NCBI RefSeq assembly: GCF_001050275.1
Contig: NZ_BBYA01000002.1
Span: 124,001-188,000, forward strand
Origin: Leptolinea tardivitalis
GTDB lineage: Bacteria > Chloroflexota > Anaerolineae > Anaerolineales > Anaerolineaceae
DNA: 64,000 bases
Direction of reading: 5' to 3'
Below are positions 46,095 to 54,494 of the stretch, in pieces. The number at the start of each line of letters is the position of its first letter. The first letter of the stretch is position 1. The notes beneath the pieces were generated by a model. It worked only from the letters and a program-made list of their open reading frames with translations. It did no database searches and was not told where the DNA came from. The position numbers were made by a program, and so were the translations under genes.

Positions 46095-47123
46095 TTATTC
46101 ATCACCGCTTTCAGTATATTTGTGCATATTTGAAAAAAGAAAAACAACCAGAATAACAATGAATAAGGCAAATATGATGAGAATTCCTGTTTCGCGGGTG
46201 TTGATGGATGATGGTTTGGGGGTGGATGCTGGAATGGGAGTGTTGGAGGGCGGCACTTGTGTGGCAGAAGGAATGTTGGTTTCTGATACAGATACAGGTA
46301 CTGTTGCAGTCATAGGGGCAACAATGGGCGTATCAACTTTTTTAATAAACAATCGCTGACCGGCAAAAATAGTGTTGGCATCGATATTGTTGATCCGGAC
46401 CAGATCTTTTATATCCATTCCATAGATGCGGGCAATGGTCCCCAGAGTCTGCCCGTATCCAACGACATGATAGACAGATCCATCTGACATTGGAGTGGAT
46501 GTCACCAGAGGTAAGATGACCGGGGTTCCGATAGATGAATTCCCTGGCTGTGTTTCGGCTGTGGCATTATTCACCATTAAATTGAGTGTTTGAGATGAAT
46601 CTTTGGTTACTCCAGCCAGATTTAGAGTGATATAGACCATTTTGTCATCGCTGGCGATGCCCACCCCGGCATCCTGATATTTCGGATTGATCATGGCTCC
46701 ACGATGGACTGGATCTGCCCAGATTTCATTCAAGATGATTGGCAGCATACCTTTCGTTCCCAGACTCAGGCTGGCAACATTTTCACCCGCAACAATAGGC
46801 TGACCATTACCATAGCCTGAGGCCGCCACTCGGGAAGTGACGATTTCTCCTGAAGCGCCGGCATGGCTGGATTGATGCATGGAAGCCTGATACTCTGAAT
46901 GTGCCTGGGCGACCGCCATGATGGTTGCGTTAATATTGACGGGCGGAAGTCCTTGTTTCTGGCGGATGGTATTCACCCCGGCGATTAAATCGTATGCCGT
47001 AAAATCGGCACCTTGAACCTGGGTAGTAAAACCAGAGGAGATGTATGCAACACTTCCCAAAATACTGATCAATGTCAGGAATTTTGTAAAAGCCTGGAGA
47101 AGTCCATTTTTGATTCCTGCCAT
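46095..47123 (-). CDS. CAP/SCP-domain protein with LysM repeat
   Basis: A 342-residue exported protein. The signal segment is about residues 10-40. A CAP (SCP/PR1, CxxN-type) domain spans about 45-185, with LIAGVNTIRQKQGLPPV, AQAHSEYQASMHQ and WADPVHRGAMINPKYQDAGVG. A single LysM module spans about 210-256 (YHVVGYGQTLGTIARIYG). A Pro/Thr linker and a C-terminal membrane helix follow. LysM should bind peptidoglycan; CAP domains bind lipids or act in the wall, and their enzymatic role is unsettled. ATG 47123 is preferred, with MAGIKNG giving a normal signal peptide; an in-frame ATG at 47147 is possible. Confidence 0.85.
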   Translation of the reverse strand: MAGIKNGLLQAFTKFLTLISILGSVAYISSGFTTQVQGADFTAYDLIAGVNTIRQKQGLPPVNINATIMAVAQAHSEYQASMHQSSHAGASGEIVTSRVAASGYGNGQPIVAGENVASLSLGTKGMLPIILNEIWADPVHRGAMINPKYQDAGVGIASDDKMVYITLNLAGVTKDSSQTLNLMVNNATAETQPGNSSIGTPVILPLVTSTPMSDGSVYHVVGYGQTLGTIARIYGMDIKDLVRINNIDANTIFAGQRLFIKKVDTPIVAPMTATVPVSVSETNIPSATQVPPSNTPIPASTPKPSSINTRETGILIIFALFIVILVVFLFSNMHKYTESGDE

Positions 47124-47317
47124 ATTACACCGTTCGGTCACATGCAACTTTCAATAATTTATCTCGTACATGAAGATGATCAGATGATTTTTCGAAATCT
47201 TGCCTGAACTTGATATGAATTAATTCGAATAATTGTAAAGATCAATGAAAATGCCAAAGCTAAACTGACGTTGAGCAGGTATCAGATCTTTCTCTATAAA
47301 ACCGCCCGTGAAAATTA

Positions 47318-47357
47318 CAGGAGGTTGTTCCAGAACACTATCTGGAACAGCCTCCTG
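47318..47357 (-). terminator. Strong hairpin, probable terminator of yciH
   Basis: CAGGAGGTTGTTCCAGA/TCTGGAACAGCCTCCTG, a 17-base stem with one G-T pair and a six-base loop, 14 bases after the yciH stop. The following T-tract is short. Confidence 0.65.
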
Positions 47358-47371
47358 ATAAATTGAAAACT

Positions 47372-47725
47372 TCAGCCTCCGGCCAGCTTTACCTGAAAGC
47401 CGCGTTTTTTCAACTCGTTGAAAACAGTATCTCGATGATCTCCCTGTATTTCAAGATTGCCGTCTTTGATGGAGCCACCGGAACCACATAATCGTTTGAG
47501 GTCGCTATGCAGATCATGCAATGCCTGTCCGTCCAGAGGAACGCCTGTAATCAGGGTGACAGTTTTCCCTTTGCGGGATTTGGAATCACGGAATATCCGG
47601 ATAATGCCATCCCCTTTGGGTCTGGCTGAGATTTTACGGCAGACGCATTGATCAACCGGTTTTCCGCATTTTGGACATATCCGTCCGGTGGATGTGGAGT
47701 AAACAGTCGGATTCTCATCTCTCAT
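47372..47725 (-). CDS. yciH: SUI1/eIF1-like translation factor YciH
   Basis: A 117-residue protein homologous to eukaryotic eIF1. An N-terminal zinc-ribbon CPKCGKPVDQCVC (residues 17-29) precedes the SUI1 domain, with SKSRKGKTVTLITGV and LCGSGGSIKDGNLEIQGDH. Bacterial YciH affects start-codon fidelity and may repress translation under stress. Its link with non-canonical initiation is notable because several genes here look leaderless. A TAAAAT box ends six bases before the ATG without a ribosome-binding site, so this gene may be leaderless itself. Confidence 0.93.
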   Translation of the reverse strand: MRDENPTVYSTSTGRICPKCGKPVDQCVCRKISARPKGDGIIRIFRDSKSRKGKTVTLITGVPLDGQALHDLHSDLKRLCGSGGSIKDGNLEIQGDHRDTVFNELKKRGFQVKLAGG

Positions 47726-47871
47726 GCAATTATTTTATCTGATTCCATTTGGATCAAAGATCGTTTTTGTATATGATTAAGATACTCTATCTGACATTAT
47801 AGAACTCCATGAACCAGGGAAGAGATACTGTTATACCGTTATCAGTACATCCTGAATATTCATGAGGTCAA

Positions 47872-48837
47872 ATGGATACTTCCGATCTATCCCGGATAAA
47901 TACGTATTCAAAAAATGAACTGTATCAAAAAGTGGTTGAATTACAATCGCGTGTGCAACAGTTGGAAGAACAACTGAAGGAACAGACTGATCAATTATCC
48001 ACTTTGGTCTTGAATGAGGAAAAGTACAAAGTCTTGTTGGATGGATCAAGTGATCCGATTTTTTCTTTTTCACGCGATGGAGAATATCAATACGTCAATT
48101 ATGCCTTTGCCGAAGGTGTATGCCGGAAGATTGAGGAGATTATTCATCATAAAATCTGGGATGTCTTTCCGCAGGATGAAGCCGATAAGCGGTTTGCTGT
48201 GGTAAAAGCTGTTTTCGAGACCGGAGAAATTCAAACCATCGAAGTCCGAGTTCCTCGACCAGATAAAGACAGGTATTACCTGACCACAGTCAAACCGATC
48301 TTTGACCGGGAAGGAAAGGTCGCTCTGGTTATTTGTATTTCCAAAGAAATCACAGAACGAAAACAGCTTGAAAAAGAATTAATCCGGTTGAGTAATTTTG
48401 ACACGTTGACTGGTCTCTATAACCGCCATTATTTCGAAGTGGAAATGGAACGGTTGCAGGTTAGCCAGATGTTTCCAGTAAGCATCATCATATCCGATAT
48501 GGATAAGTTAAAAGTGATCAATGATCAATTCGGCCATGCAGCCGGAGATATTGCACTTCAAAAAATGGCCATGGTTCTACAAGATTCGATCCGTACAGAC
48601 GATGTGGCTGCTCGGATCGGTGGGGATGAATTCGCTATTCTTTTAACATTAACCAACGAAGAAACTGCTGCAGAGATTGTCAGGCGGATCAAAACCAATA
48701 TTCATGCCCTGGATGATGCCAAAATGCATCTTTCCATTGGATTTGCCACAGGAGAAGCCGGGGCAAACCTTGTGGATGTTTTTCGTCTGGCAGATGAGCG
48801 GATGTATCTGAACAAGCGGAACGGTATTCGGGATTAG
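47872..48837 (+). CDS. PAS-GGDEF diguanylate cyclase
   Basis: A 321-residue soluble protein. A short coiled coil (about residues 18-45), a PAS domain (about 50-165, LLDGSSDPIFSFSRDGEYQYVN) and a GGDEF domain (about 170-321) with GGDEF intact. The product-inhibition site RTDD sits five residues ahead of it. It should make cyclic di-GMP from GTP in response to a cytoplasmic ligand or redox cue. GAGGTC precedes the ATG. It converges on DUF4180. Confidence 0.92.
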   Translation: MDTSDLSRINTYSKNELYQKVVELQSRVQQLEEQLKEQTDQLSTLVLNEEKYKVLLDGSSDPIFSFSRDGEYQYVNYAFAEGVCRKIEEIIHHKIWDVFPQDEADKRFAVVKAVFETGEIQTIEVRVPRPDKDRYYLTTVKPIFDREGKVALVICISKEITERKQLEKELIRLSNFDTLTGLYNRHYFEVEMERLQVSQMFPVSIIISDMDKLKVINDQFGHAAGDIALQKMAMVLQDSIRTDDVAARIGGDEFAILLTLTNEETAAEIVRRIKTNIHALDDAKMHLSIGFATGEAGANLVDVFRLADERMYLNKRNGIRD

Positions 48838-48844
48838 AAAGACA

Positions 48845-49210
48845 TTATGCCAATCCGTCAAACCACTTGATGGCTTCTTCCCGGGTCTCAAAAAACCGAA
48901 AATCATTCCGACGGTTGTTTTCCAGAACCATCTCATAAAACCGGCCATGGCCAATCAGATTTGATGGAATTACAGCTGCGGCAGGCACGCGGTATGTGGA
49001 TAGTTTAAGCAGGAGTTTTCCGGCAAGACCTGTTTTCAGATCAAAAAAATCCGGCGGTAAGTTACCTGCAAAAAGAAGCAACCCGGTTTTTTCACTCATA
49101 CCGCATTCCCCAATCAAATCGAGAATGTCTTGCTCAGAGTGAATCAATCCACCTTCCGGCATGCATTCCAGGATTGTACGGTTGTTTCGCTCAACTATTT
49201 GATAGTCCAT
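48845..49210 (-). CDS. DUF4180-domain protein
   Basis: A 121-residue cytoplasmic protein of the DUF4180 family, recognised by NLPPDFFDLKTGLAGKLLLK and the terminal RFFETREEAIKWF. The fold is STAS-like (SpoIIAA family), suggesting a regulatory or binding role, but the function is unknown. It lies 18 bases after the nitroreductase gene and is probably co-transcribed with it. No clear ribosome-binding site is visible. Confidence 0.75.
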   Translation of the reverse strand: MDYQIVERNNRTILECMPEGGLIHSEQDILDLIGECGMSEKTGLLLFAGNLPPDFFDLKTGLAGKLLLKLSTYRVPAAAVIPSNLIGHGRFYEMVLENNRRNDFRFFETREEAIKWFDGLA

Positions 49211-49228
49211 TTTTCTTACTTTCGGATA

Positions 49229-49855
49229 CTACCATGTGTCATGATGAATTCGTTCAGATGGATTGATTGTCACCTGCCGGGTACGGACCGCACCATCTTT
49301 GGGATATCCTAATGCCAGCCAGCAGGGAATATCGTACGCCAAAGGGATATGGCAGTAATCTTTAATCGCCTGACGTTCCCTGTCCATCGGGATACGGGTC
49401 ACCCCAAATATACCCTCTGCAGCGGCTGCCAGCAGAATATTTTCAATGACCAGCCAGATGGATGCCAATCCGTTCAGGTCAGAAAGACTCTTAGGTTTTA
49501 AAATATTGATTTCCTGCCGGTAACAGGGAATGACAAGACAGCCGCAAGTCAGCAGCATGGAAGTCTGTTTGGGGATGGCATCGATATACATATCACGCTG
49601 AGATTCGTCTTTCATCTGCCAGCGGTTCACTATGTTAATGGCACTTTTCCTGGAAACCGGTTTTATTGTTTGGGTTAATAACTCCTCTCGTTTGTTCCGG
49701 TCATTCAAAAAAATGAAATGCCAGTCGCGCATATGATTGTTTGTTGGGGCGAGAAAACCGGCCGAGATGATCTTTTGCATGATTTCTTCTGGTACAGGGC
49801 GGTCGGCAAAATCGCGGATTGTCATTCTTTTTTGAATGGCTTCGTAAACATCCAT
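49229..49855 (-). CDS. Nitroreductase-family FMN enzyme
   Basis: A 208-residue NAD(P)H-dependent flavoprotein of the nitroreductase family, with AIQKRMTIRDFADRPV for the FMN phosphate site, FLAPTNNHMRDWHF, and the C-terminal LALGYPKDGAVR. Natural substrates are unknown; the family includes quinone, nitro-compound and dehalogenation-related reductases. ATG 49855 is chosen because GAGGG lies seven bases upstream. The in-frame ATG at 49861 directly abuts that site. Confidence 0.88.
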   Translation of the reverse strand: MDVYEAIQKRMTIRDFADRPVPEEIMQKIISAGFLAPTNNHMRDWHFIFLNDRNKREELLTQTIKPVSRKSAINIVNRWQMKDESQRDMYIDAIPKQTSMLLTCGCLVIPCYRQEINILKPKSLSDLNGLASIWLVIENILLAAAAEGIFGVTRIPMDRERQAIKDYCHIPLAYDIPCWLALGYPKDGAVRTRQVTINPSERIHHDTW

Positions 49856-49960
49856 TTCCATCCCTCGGAAAAATAGAATATTAGACCTATATTATACAGA
49901 CGCCTGGCCAAATAAACAAGAACAAAGATACTATACTTTGGTTTAGCGAATTGACTTTTA

Positions 49961-49993
49961 AATATATTAGTAATATATTAGTAATATATCAGA
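49961..49993 (+). promoter_or_regulatory. Three tandem 11-base repeats over the gntR promoter
   Basis: AATATATTAGT occurs at 49961-49971 and 49972-49982, with a variant AATATATCAGA at 49983-49993, ending three bases before the gntR ATG. A TTGACT at 49951-49956 is 17 bases before a TATATT inside the second repeat. The one-turn period places the repeats on one DNA face, fitting autoregulation. Confidence 0.55.
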
Positions 49994-49996
49994 ATC

Positions 49997-50707
49997 ATGA
50001 ACGAAAATAATCCTTCTCATTTGCTTTCATCCCAGGCATATCGGTCCATAAAGGATGATATTGTTGCCTGCATATTGACTCCCGGCCAATTTATTGCGCA
50101 GATTGATCTTGTCGAAAAATATGGAATGGGGTTAACACCCATCAGAGAGGCACTGCGTCAACTCACGCAGGAGGGATTTGTTCAACCCGTACCCCGGCTT
50201 GGGTATATTGTCAGTCCGATAACCGCCAGAGATGTTCAGGAGATTTACGAAATGCGCAGTATTCTGGAAACCTCATCTGTTCGACTGGCGGCAATGCGTG
50301 GATCTGACGAGGAATTTCAGACTTTATTGGATTCGGCAGATTTTTCTTATACGTATAAAGATCATCCCAGTTATTCCCGGTTTCTGGCACAAAACAAGGA
50401 ATTTCATGTATCTATTGCCATCTTGTCTCGGAATCATCGGCTTGAACAACAAATTGCCCGCACCATGGATGAACTGACCCGTGTATTTCACCTGGGGTTA
50501 GATATCCGCGACAGCGCCGAAAAAATGCGGGATGATCATCTGGCACTATGCCGGGCTTTGATGGAGCGCGATGCCAACCAGGCTGAACGATTGATACGTC
50601 AGGAGATCTTATTATCACGTGAACGAGTGATGGAAGCCCTGAAGTCTTATTCTGGTCAGGCTATAACCCCGGAAAATTTACTCAGTTTGACAATGCTGCA
50701 TACATAA
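49997..50707 (+). CDS. GntR-family (FCD/FadR-type) transcriptional regulator
   Basis: A 236-residue regulator. A winged helix fills residues 10-80 (LVEKYGMGLTPIREALRQL, GFVQPVPRLGYIV), followed by a helical FCD ligand-binding domain (about 85-220, EIYEMRSILETSSVRLA with the acidic/His metal-site residues). FCD regulators usually sense carboxylates, sugar acids or amino acids. It lies 45 bases before an aminotransferase gene, whose substrate is therefore a likely effector. Three tandem repeats cover its promoter. Confidence 0.92.
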   Translation: MNENNPSHLLSSQAYRSIKDDIVACILTPGQFIAQIDLVEKYGMGLTPIREALRQLTQEGFVQPVPRLGYIVSPITARDVQEIYEMRSILETSSVRLAAMRGSDEEFQTLLDSADFSYTYKDHPSYSRFLAQNKEFHVSIAILSRNHRLEQQIARTMDELTRVFHLGLDIRDSAEKMRDDHLALCRALMERDANQAERLIRQEILLSRERVMEALKSYSGQAITPENLLSLTMLHT

Positions 50708-50752
50708 TTCATGAGTTTCTTTTACGGTTTGGATGAAGATAAAGGAGATGTT

Positions 50753-52216
50753 ATGAATATCTTTAAAAATAACCCGAAACAGAATTATTCTGATGAAACC
50801 AGTAAAGCCATGAAAAACATAGATTCGGAATTTATCTCTAAATTTCCAGAGTATTTAACCACCGGAAAATTGGATTTTATCCGTGAAAAGGACTATTCCA
50901 GAATTGACACACACGGGCATGTTTATCTTGATTACACAGGGGGAGGACTCTACAGCGAAAAACAAGTTGAAACACATATGAGATTGCTGTTAGAGAATGT
51001 GTTTGGAAATCCGCATTCCACCAATCCAACTTCACTGGCAGCCACCCAATTGGTGGAGAGTGCCCGCGCCAGCGTTCTGGAATTCTTTCATGCCTCACCT
51101 GAGGAATATGTTTGCATCTTCACTCAGAATGCCAGCGGTGCTCTGAAACTGGTAGGTGAGTCGTATCCCTTTGGCTCTGGAGATACCTACCTTTTGACTT
51201 TTGATAATCACAACTCAGTTAATGGAATACGGGAATTTGCCCGGGCAAAAGGAGCCGTTATCCATTATTCACCGGTACTTCCACCTGAGATGCGTATAGA
51301 TGAAGAGAAACTGGAAAATTACCTGGATTTTAAAAAGAGCGGTGGAAATAATCTGTTTGCCTATCCGGCTCAATCGAACTTTTCAGGGGTCCAGCACTCA
51401 CTGGATTGGATTGAACGTGCTCATGCGAAAGGATGGGATGTACTTCTGGATGGGGCGGCATTTGTTCCGACAAACACATTGGATTTAAGCAAGGTCCATC
51501 CTGATTTTGTGAGTCTCTCTTTTTACAAAATTTTCGGTTATCCAACTGGAGTAGGCGCATTAATTGCCAGCAAGAAAGTGATGGCCAAACTTCATCGTCC
51601 CTGGTTTGCCGGTGGAACCATCACAGTGGCTTCGGTGCAGGGAGATACATACTATCTGCATAAGGGTGCCGAGGGTTTCGAAGACGGTACATTGAATTAT
51701 CTCAGCCTTCCGGCAGTCGAGATTGGATTGAAACACATTGAGCAAATTGGATATGACGTAATTCATACCCGGGTGGCATGTTTAACAGCCTGGCTTTTAG
51801 AAAAACTCGATCAATTGCATCACAGTAACGGAAATCCGGTTGTAAAAATCTACGGTCCAATTGAAAATGAAAATCGTGGGGGAACCATTGCCTTAAACTT
51901 TTTTGATCAACAAGGTCATTTCATTGACCATTTACTTGTGGAATCACGTGCCAATCAACGCAACATATCCATTCGTACCGGATGTTTCTGCAATCCGGGT
52001 GGGGGAGAATTGGCACTGGGCATTTCGGCCAGCGAGCTGACGTCTTGTTTTGCTCTTCGACCGAACATGGAATATCAAGATTTCCGCCGTTGCATTGATG
52101 ACAAAAGCAATGGCGCAGTAAGAATTTCAATGGGTCTTGTTTCTAATTTTCAGGATGTACAACAGTTTTATGAATTTGCCCGCGAATTTGTAGATAAAAA
52201 CAGCGAGGAAATTTAG
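50753..52216 (+). CDS. Class V aminotransferase / cysteine-desulfurase-like PLP enzyme
   Basis: A 487-residue fold-type I PLP enzyme resembling the N-terminal domain of molybdenum-cofactor sulfurases. The PLP lysine is in LSFYKIFGYP, the cofactor aspartate is in LLDGAAFVPT, and a C-terminal loop RTGCFCNPGG carries the candidate sulfur-accepting cysteine. No MOSC domain is attached. It could be a cysteine desulfurase for a dedicated target or a kynureninase-like lyase. ATG 50753 is chosen because AAGGAG lies seven bases upstream; ATG 50711 in the same frame has none. The preceding GntR regulator probably controls it. Confidence 0.8.
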   Translation: MNIFKNNPKQNYSDETSKAMKNIDSEFISKFPEYLTTGKLDFIREKDYSRIDTHGHVYLDYTGGGLYSEKQVETHMRLLLENVFGNPHSTNPTSLAATQLVESARASVLEFFHASPEEYVCIFTQNASGALKLVGESYPFGSGDTYLLTFDNHNSVNGIREFARAKGAVIHYSPVLPPEMRIDEEKLENYLDFKKSGGNNLFAYPAQSNFSGVQHSLDWIERAHAKGWDVLLDGAAFVPTNTLDLSKVHPDFVSLSFYKIFGYPTGVGALIASKKVMAKLHRPWFAGGTITVASVQGDTYYLHKGAEGFEDGTLNYLSLPAVEIGLKHIEQIGYDVIHTRVACLTAWLLEKLDQLHHSNGNPVVKIYGPIENENRGGTIALNFFDQQGHFIDHLLVESRANQRNISIRTGCFCNPGGGELALGISASELTSCFALRPNMEYQDFRRCIDDKSNGAVRISMGLVSNFQDVQQFYEFAREFVDKNSEEI

Positions 52217-52222
52217 TTCATT

Positions 52223-52612
52223 TTACAGTTCTTTCTTATTCTGGCATCCCGGACAGATTCCATAGAGGATCAGGTGATTTGTAATGATCTGAAAATGACT
52301 TTCCTGTTCAATTTTTGAAAACAACGGATTGATCTCGTCTGCAGGAATAGTAATGATCTGATGGCAATGCTGGCAGACGAGGTGATGATGCATTCCATTA
52401 CCCACAAGTTCATACACCAGAGATCCAGTTCCAATATCAGAGATAGAGACTTTTCCCTGAGAGACCAACCGATCCAATGATCGATATACCGTTGACCGAT
52501 TGACAGCAGGCAAACGGGTTCTAATCTGCTCGAATATTTGTTGTGATGTGTAATGATATTGTTTTTGACCCAGTAAATCTGCAATAATTTGATCAACCGA
52601 TGACGTCTTCAT
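52223..52612 (-). CDS. Fur-family metal-dependent regulator
   Basis: A 129-residue repressor. A winged helix fills residues 1-75 (YTSQQIFEQIRTRLPAVNRSTVYRSLDRL in two helices). The dimerisation domain has MHHHLVCQHCHQ, and a second CxxC pair lies near the C-terminus (CPGCQ), forming the structural zinc site. It diverges from the CbiM-CbiQ-CbiO importer, so nickel, cobalt or zinc sensing is more likely than iron. AGAGG precedes the ATG. Confidence 0.9.
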   Translation of the reverse strand: MKTSSVDQIIADLLGQKQYHYTSQQIFEQIRTRLPAVNRSTVYRSLDRLVSQGKVSISDIGTGSLVYELVGNGMHHHLVCQHCHQIITIPADEINPLFSKIEQESHFQIITNHLILYGICPGCQNKKEL

Positions 52613-52630
52613 TTATCCTCTCTGTCCATA

Positions 52631-52660
52631 ATTATATCCTGCATATATTCGCAAATGCAA
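52631..52660 (-). promoter_or_regulatory. fur promoter with overlapping palindrome
   Basis: Minus strand: TTGCAT, 18 bases, TATAAT. A TGCAT-N10-ATGCA palindrome (52640-52659) spans the -35 box and spacer, an apt place for autorepression and for control of the divergent metal importer. Confidence 0.5.
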
Positions 52661-52726
52661 CAAATCGCGTTATAATTTGACTGCCGGCAAAACAGCGTGT
52701 TACATGAATAAATAGGAGGAAAAACA

Positions 52727-53683
52727 ATGCTCTTCTCTGTCGTACATCCAATGCACATACCGGACGGTTTCCTTTCGGTAGCTGTATCCATCATCATGTG
52801 GATTATTTCCATTGCCATGATCGCCATTGCACTACGTAAAGTCAAGAATGAACTGGGTGATCGTGAAGTTCCATTAATGGGTGTTCTGGCAGCAGCCATC
52901 TTTGCCGGGCAGATGTTAAACTTCAGCGTTTCAGGCGGAACTTCCGGACATTTATTGGGAGCTGCCATTGCTACCATACTCCTCGGCCCGTGGACGGCCG
53001 TACTGGTGATGACATCTGTTGTTTCGGTTCAGGCTCTGTTATTCCAGGATGGTGGCGTGTTGGCTTTAGGTGCCAACATTTTTAATATGGGCGTGGTTGG
53101 TGTATTTGTTTCTTATGCTGTTTTCCAATTGTTGCAAAAAGCTTTTGGGAAACAAAAGTGGGGACTATTTGTTTCTGGAAGTCTGGCAGCCTGGACATCC
53201 ATTTTTATCGCCTCTTTAGCCTGTGCTCTGGAACTTGCCATTTCTGGCACCTCACCAGCGAATATCGCTGTTCCTGCAATGGGTGCCATTCATGCCATTA
53301 TTGGAATTGGTGAAGCGCTGATCACACTTGGTGCCCTGGCTTTCCTCTATGCCACTCGTAAAGATTTGTTTGAGAAATCCAGCAAGAAATTAAATGGAAA
53401 TAAAGGTATTCTGATCGGTGGTGGAATCATCGCCGTGGTTCTGGCTATTCTATCTCCACTGGCTTCCAGTCATCCTGATGGATTGGAATGGGTGGCAGAA
53501 CAGAAGGGATTCCTTGAAATGGCCCGGGCTGCCTTCTACAACATCATGCCTGATTATGCCTTCCCGGGGATTTCTGATCCAAATATTTCCACAATTGTTG
53601 CTGGTATACTTGGTGCAGTGATTGTTTTTGGTGTGGCATTCGGAATTGCCCGGTTGGAGAAACATTCTGCCACTCAGGAATAA
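52727..53683 (+). CDS. cbiM: CbiM-type S component of a cobalt/nickel ECF importer, with PDGLE domain
   Basis: A 318-residue membrane protein. The CbiM core (about residues 9-215) opens with MHIPDGFLS and has NFSVSGGTSGHLLGA. A PDGLE-type C-terminal domain (about 225-318, SHPDGLEWVAEQ) takes the place of separate CbiN/NikN. In characterised CbiM/NikM the amino-terminal Met-His binds the metal. The strong AGGAGG site points to ATG 52727, which puts MLFSVVHP in front of that motif; ATG 52751 would give MHIPDG directly but has no ribosome-binding site. It is followed by cbiQ and cbiO. Confidence 0.92.
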   Translation: MLFSVVHPMHIPDGFLSVAVSIIMWIISIAMIAIALRKVKNELGDREVPLMGVLAAAIFAGQMLNFSVSGGTSGHLLGAAIATILLGPWTAVLVMTSVVSVQALLFQDGGVLALGANIFNMGVVGVFVSYAVFQLLQKAFGKQKWGLFVSGSLAAWTSIFIASLACALELAISGTSPANIAVPAMGAIHAIIGIGEALITLGALAFLYATRKDLFEKSSKKLNGNKGILIGGGIIAVVLAILSPLASSHPDGLEWVAEQKGFLEMARAAFYNIMPDYAFPGISDPNISTIVAGILGAVIVFGVAFGIARLEKHSATQE

Positions 53684-53697
53684 CCAGAGGGAATAAT

Positions 53698-54489
53698 TTG
53701 CTGGAACAGTACCGCGATAGGAATAGTCTCATCCATACAGTTCATGCAAGGGTGAAGATCATCTTCACCCTTGTTTTCATTTTGGCTGTCAATCTCACTC
53801 CGGCTGGAACCTGGACTGGCTTCATTCTGTATTTCTCGATTCTCATATCTATCATTATGTTATCCAGGCTTGGTATCAGGTATGTTCTTAAACGATCGCT
53901 TTTTGCTCTTCCATTCATTCTTTCCGCCATTCCGCTAATATTCTGGGGGCCGGAACCTGTTAACCATATCTGGCTTCTAAATAGGGTGCAAGTCCCATTT
54001 AGCCTGGTTGGATTGGAGCGTTGTATCAGTATTACCCTGAAGGCGTGGCTGTCGGTTCAAGCTGCCATTGTGTTGACAGGAACGACACCCTTTTCCAGCA
54101 TTATTGAAGGTTTCAGGCAAATCCACGTTCCATTGATACTTATTTCCATTATCGAGTTGATGTGGCGGTATCTATTTGTCATTGTAGATGAGGTTACCCG
54201 CATGATGAGAGCAAGAACCAGCCGTAGTACACAAATAGGAAAACCATATCACAGCGGCGGCTCTGTACTCTGGCGTGCGCAAGTGACTGGTAATATGGCC
54301 GGAAGTCTATTCCTTCGATCCATTGAAAGAAGCGAGCGTGTGTATGCCGCCATGCTTTCCCGGGGATATACCGGAGAACCGCTATCAGTAAGTTCGACGA
54401 ATCTGTCTAAAAAAGACCAATGGATTACTGTTTTCTCCTGTATGATGATTCTGGCTGTGTTTATTTTTAGTCTATTTACTGGCAGGTAA
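53698..54489 (+). CDS. cbiQ: ECF transporter T component CbiQ
   Basis: A 263-residue membrane protein coupling the S component to the ATPase. About five to six hydrophobic helices are present. Two cytoplasmic coupling helices carry the Ala-Arg signatures: RARTSRST (about residues 163-170) and SRGYTG (about 217-222). It starts with TTG, supported by GAGGG. It lies 14 bases after cbiM and five bases before cbiO, forming one operon. Confidence 0.9.
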   Translation: MLEQYRDRNSLIHTVHARVKIIFTLVFILAVNLTPAGTWTGFILYFSILISIIMLSRLGIRYVLKRSLFALPFILSAIPLIFWGPEPVNHIWLLNRVQVPFSLVGLERCISITLKAWLSVQAAIVLTGTTPFSSIIEGFRQIHVPLILISIIELMWRYLFVIVDEVTRMMRARTSRSTQIGKPYHSGGSVLWRAQVTGNMAGSLFLRSIERSERVYAAMLSRGYTGEPLSVSSTNLSKKDQWITVFSCMMILAVFIFSLFTGR

Positions 54490-54494
54490 TTCTT

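Noticed and set aside
52613-52726. Cobalamin or nickel riboswitch before cbiM
   Set aside because: Only about 115 bases are available and no B12-box or NiCo-type helices are visible; an operator palindrome explains the region better.
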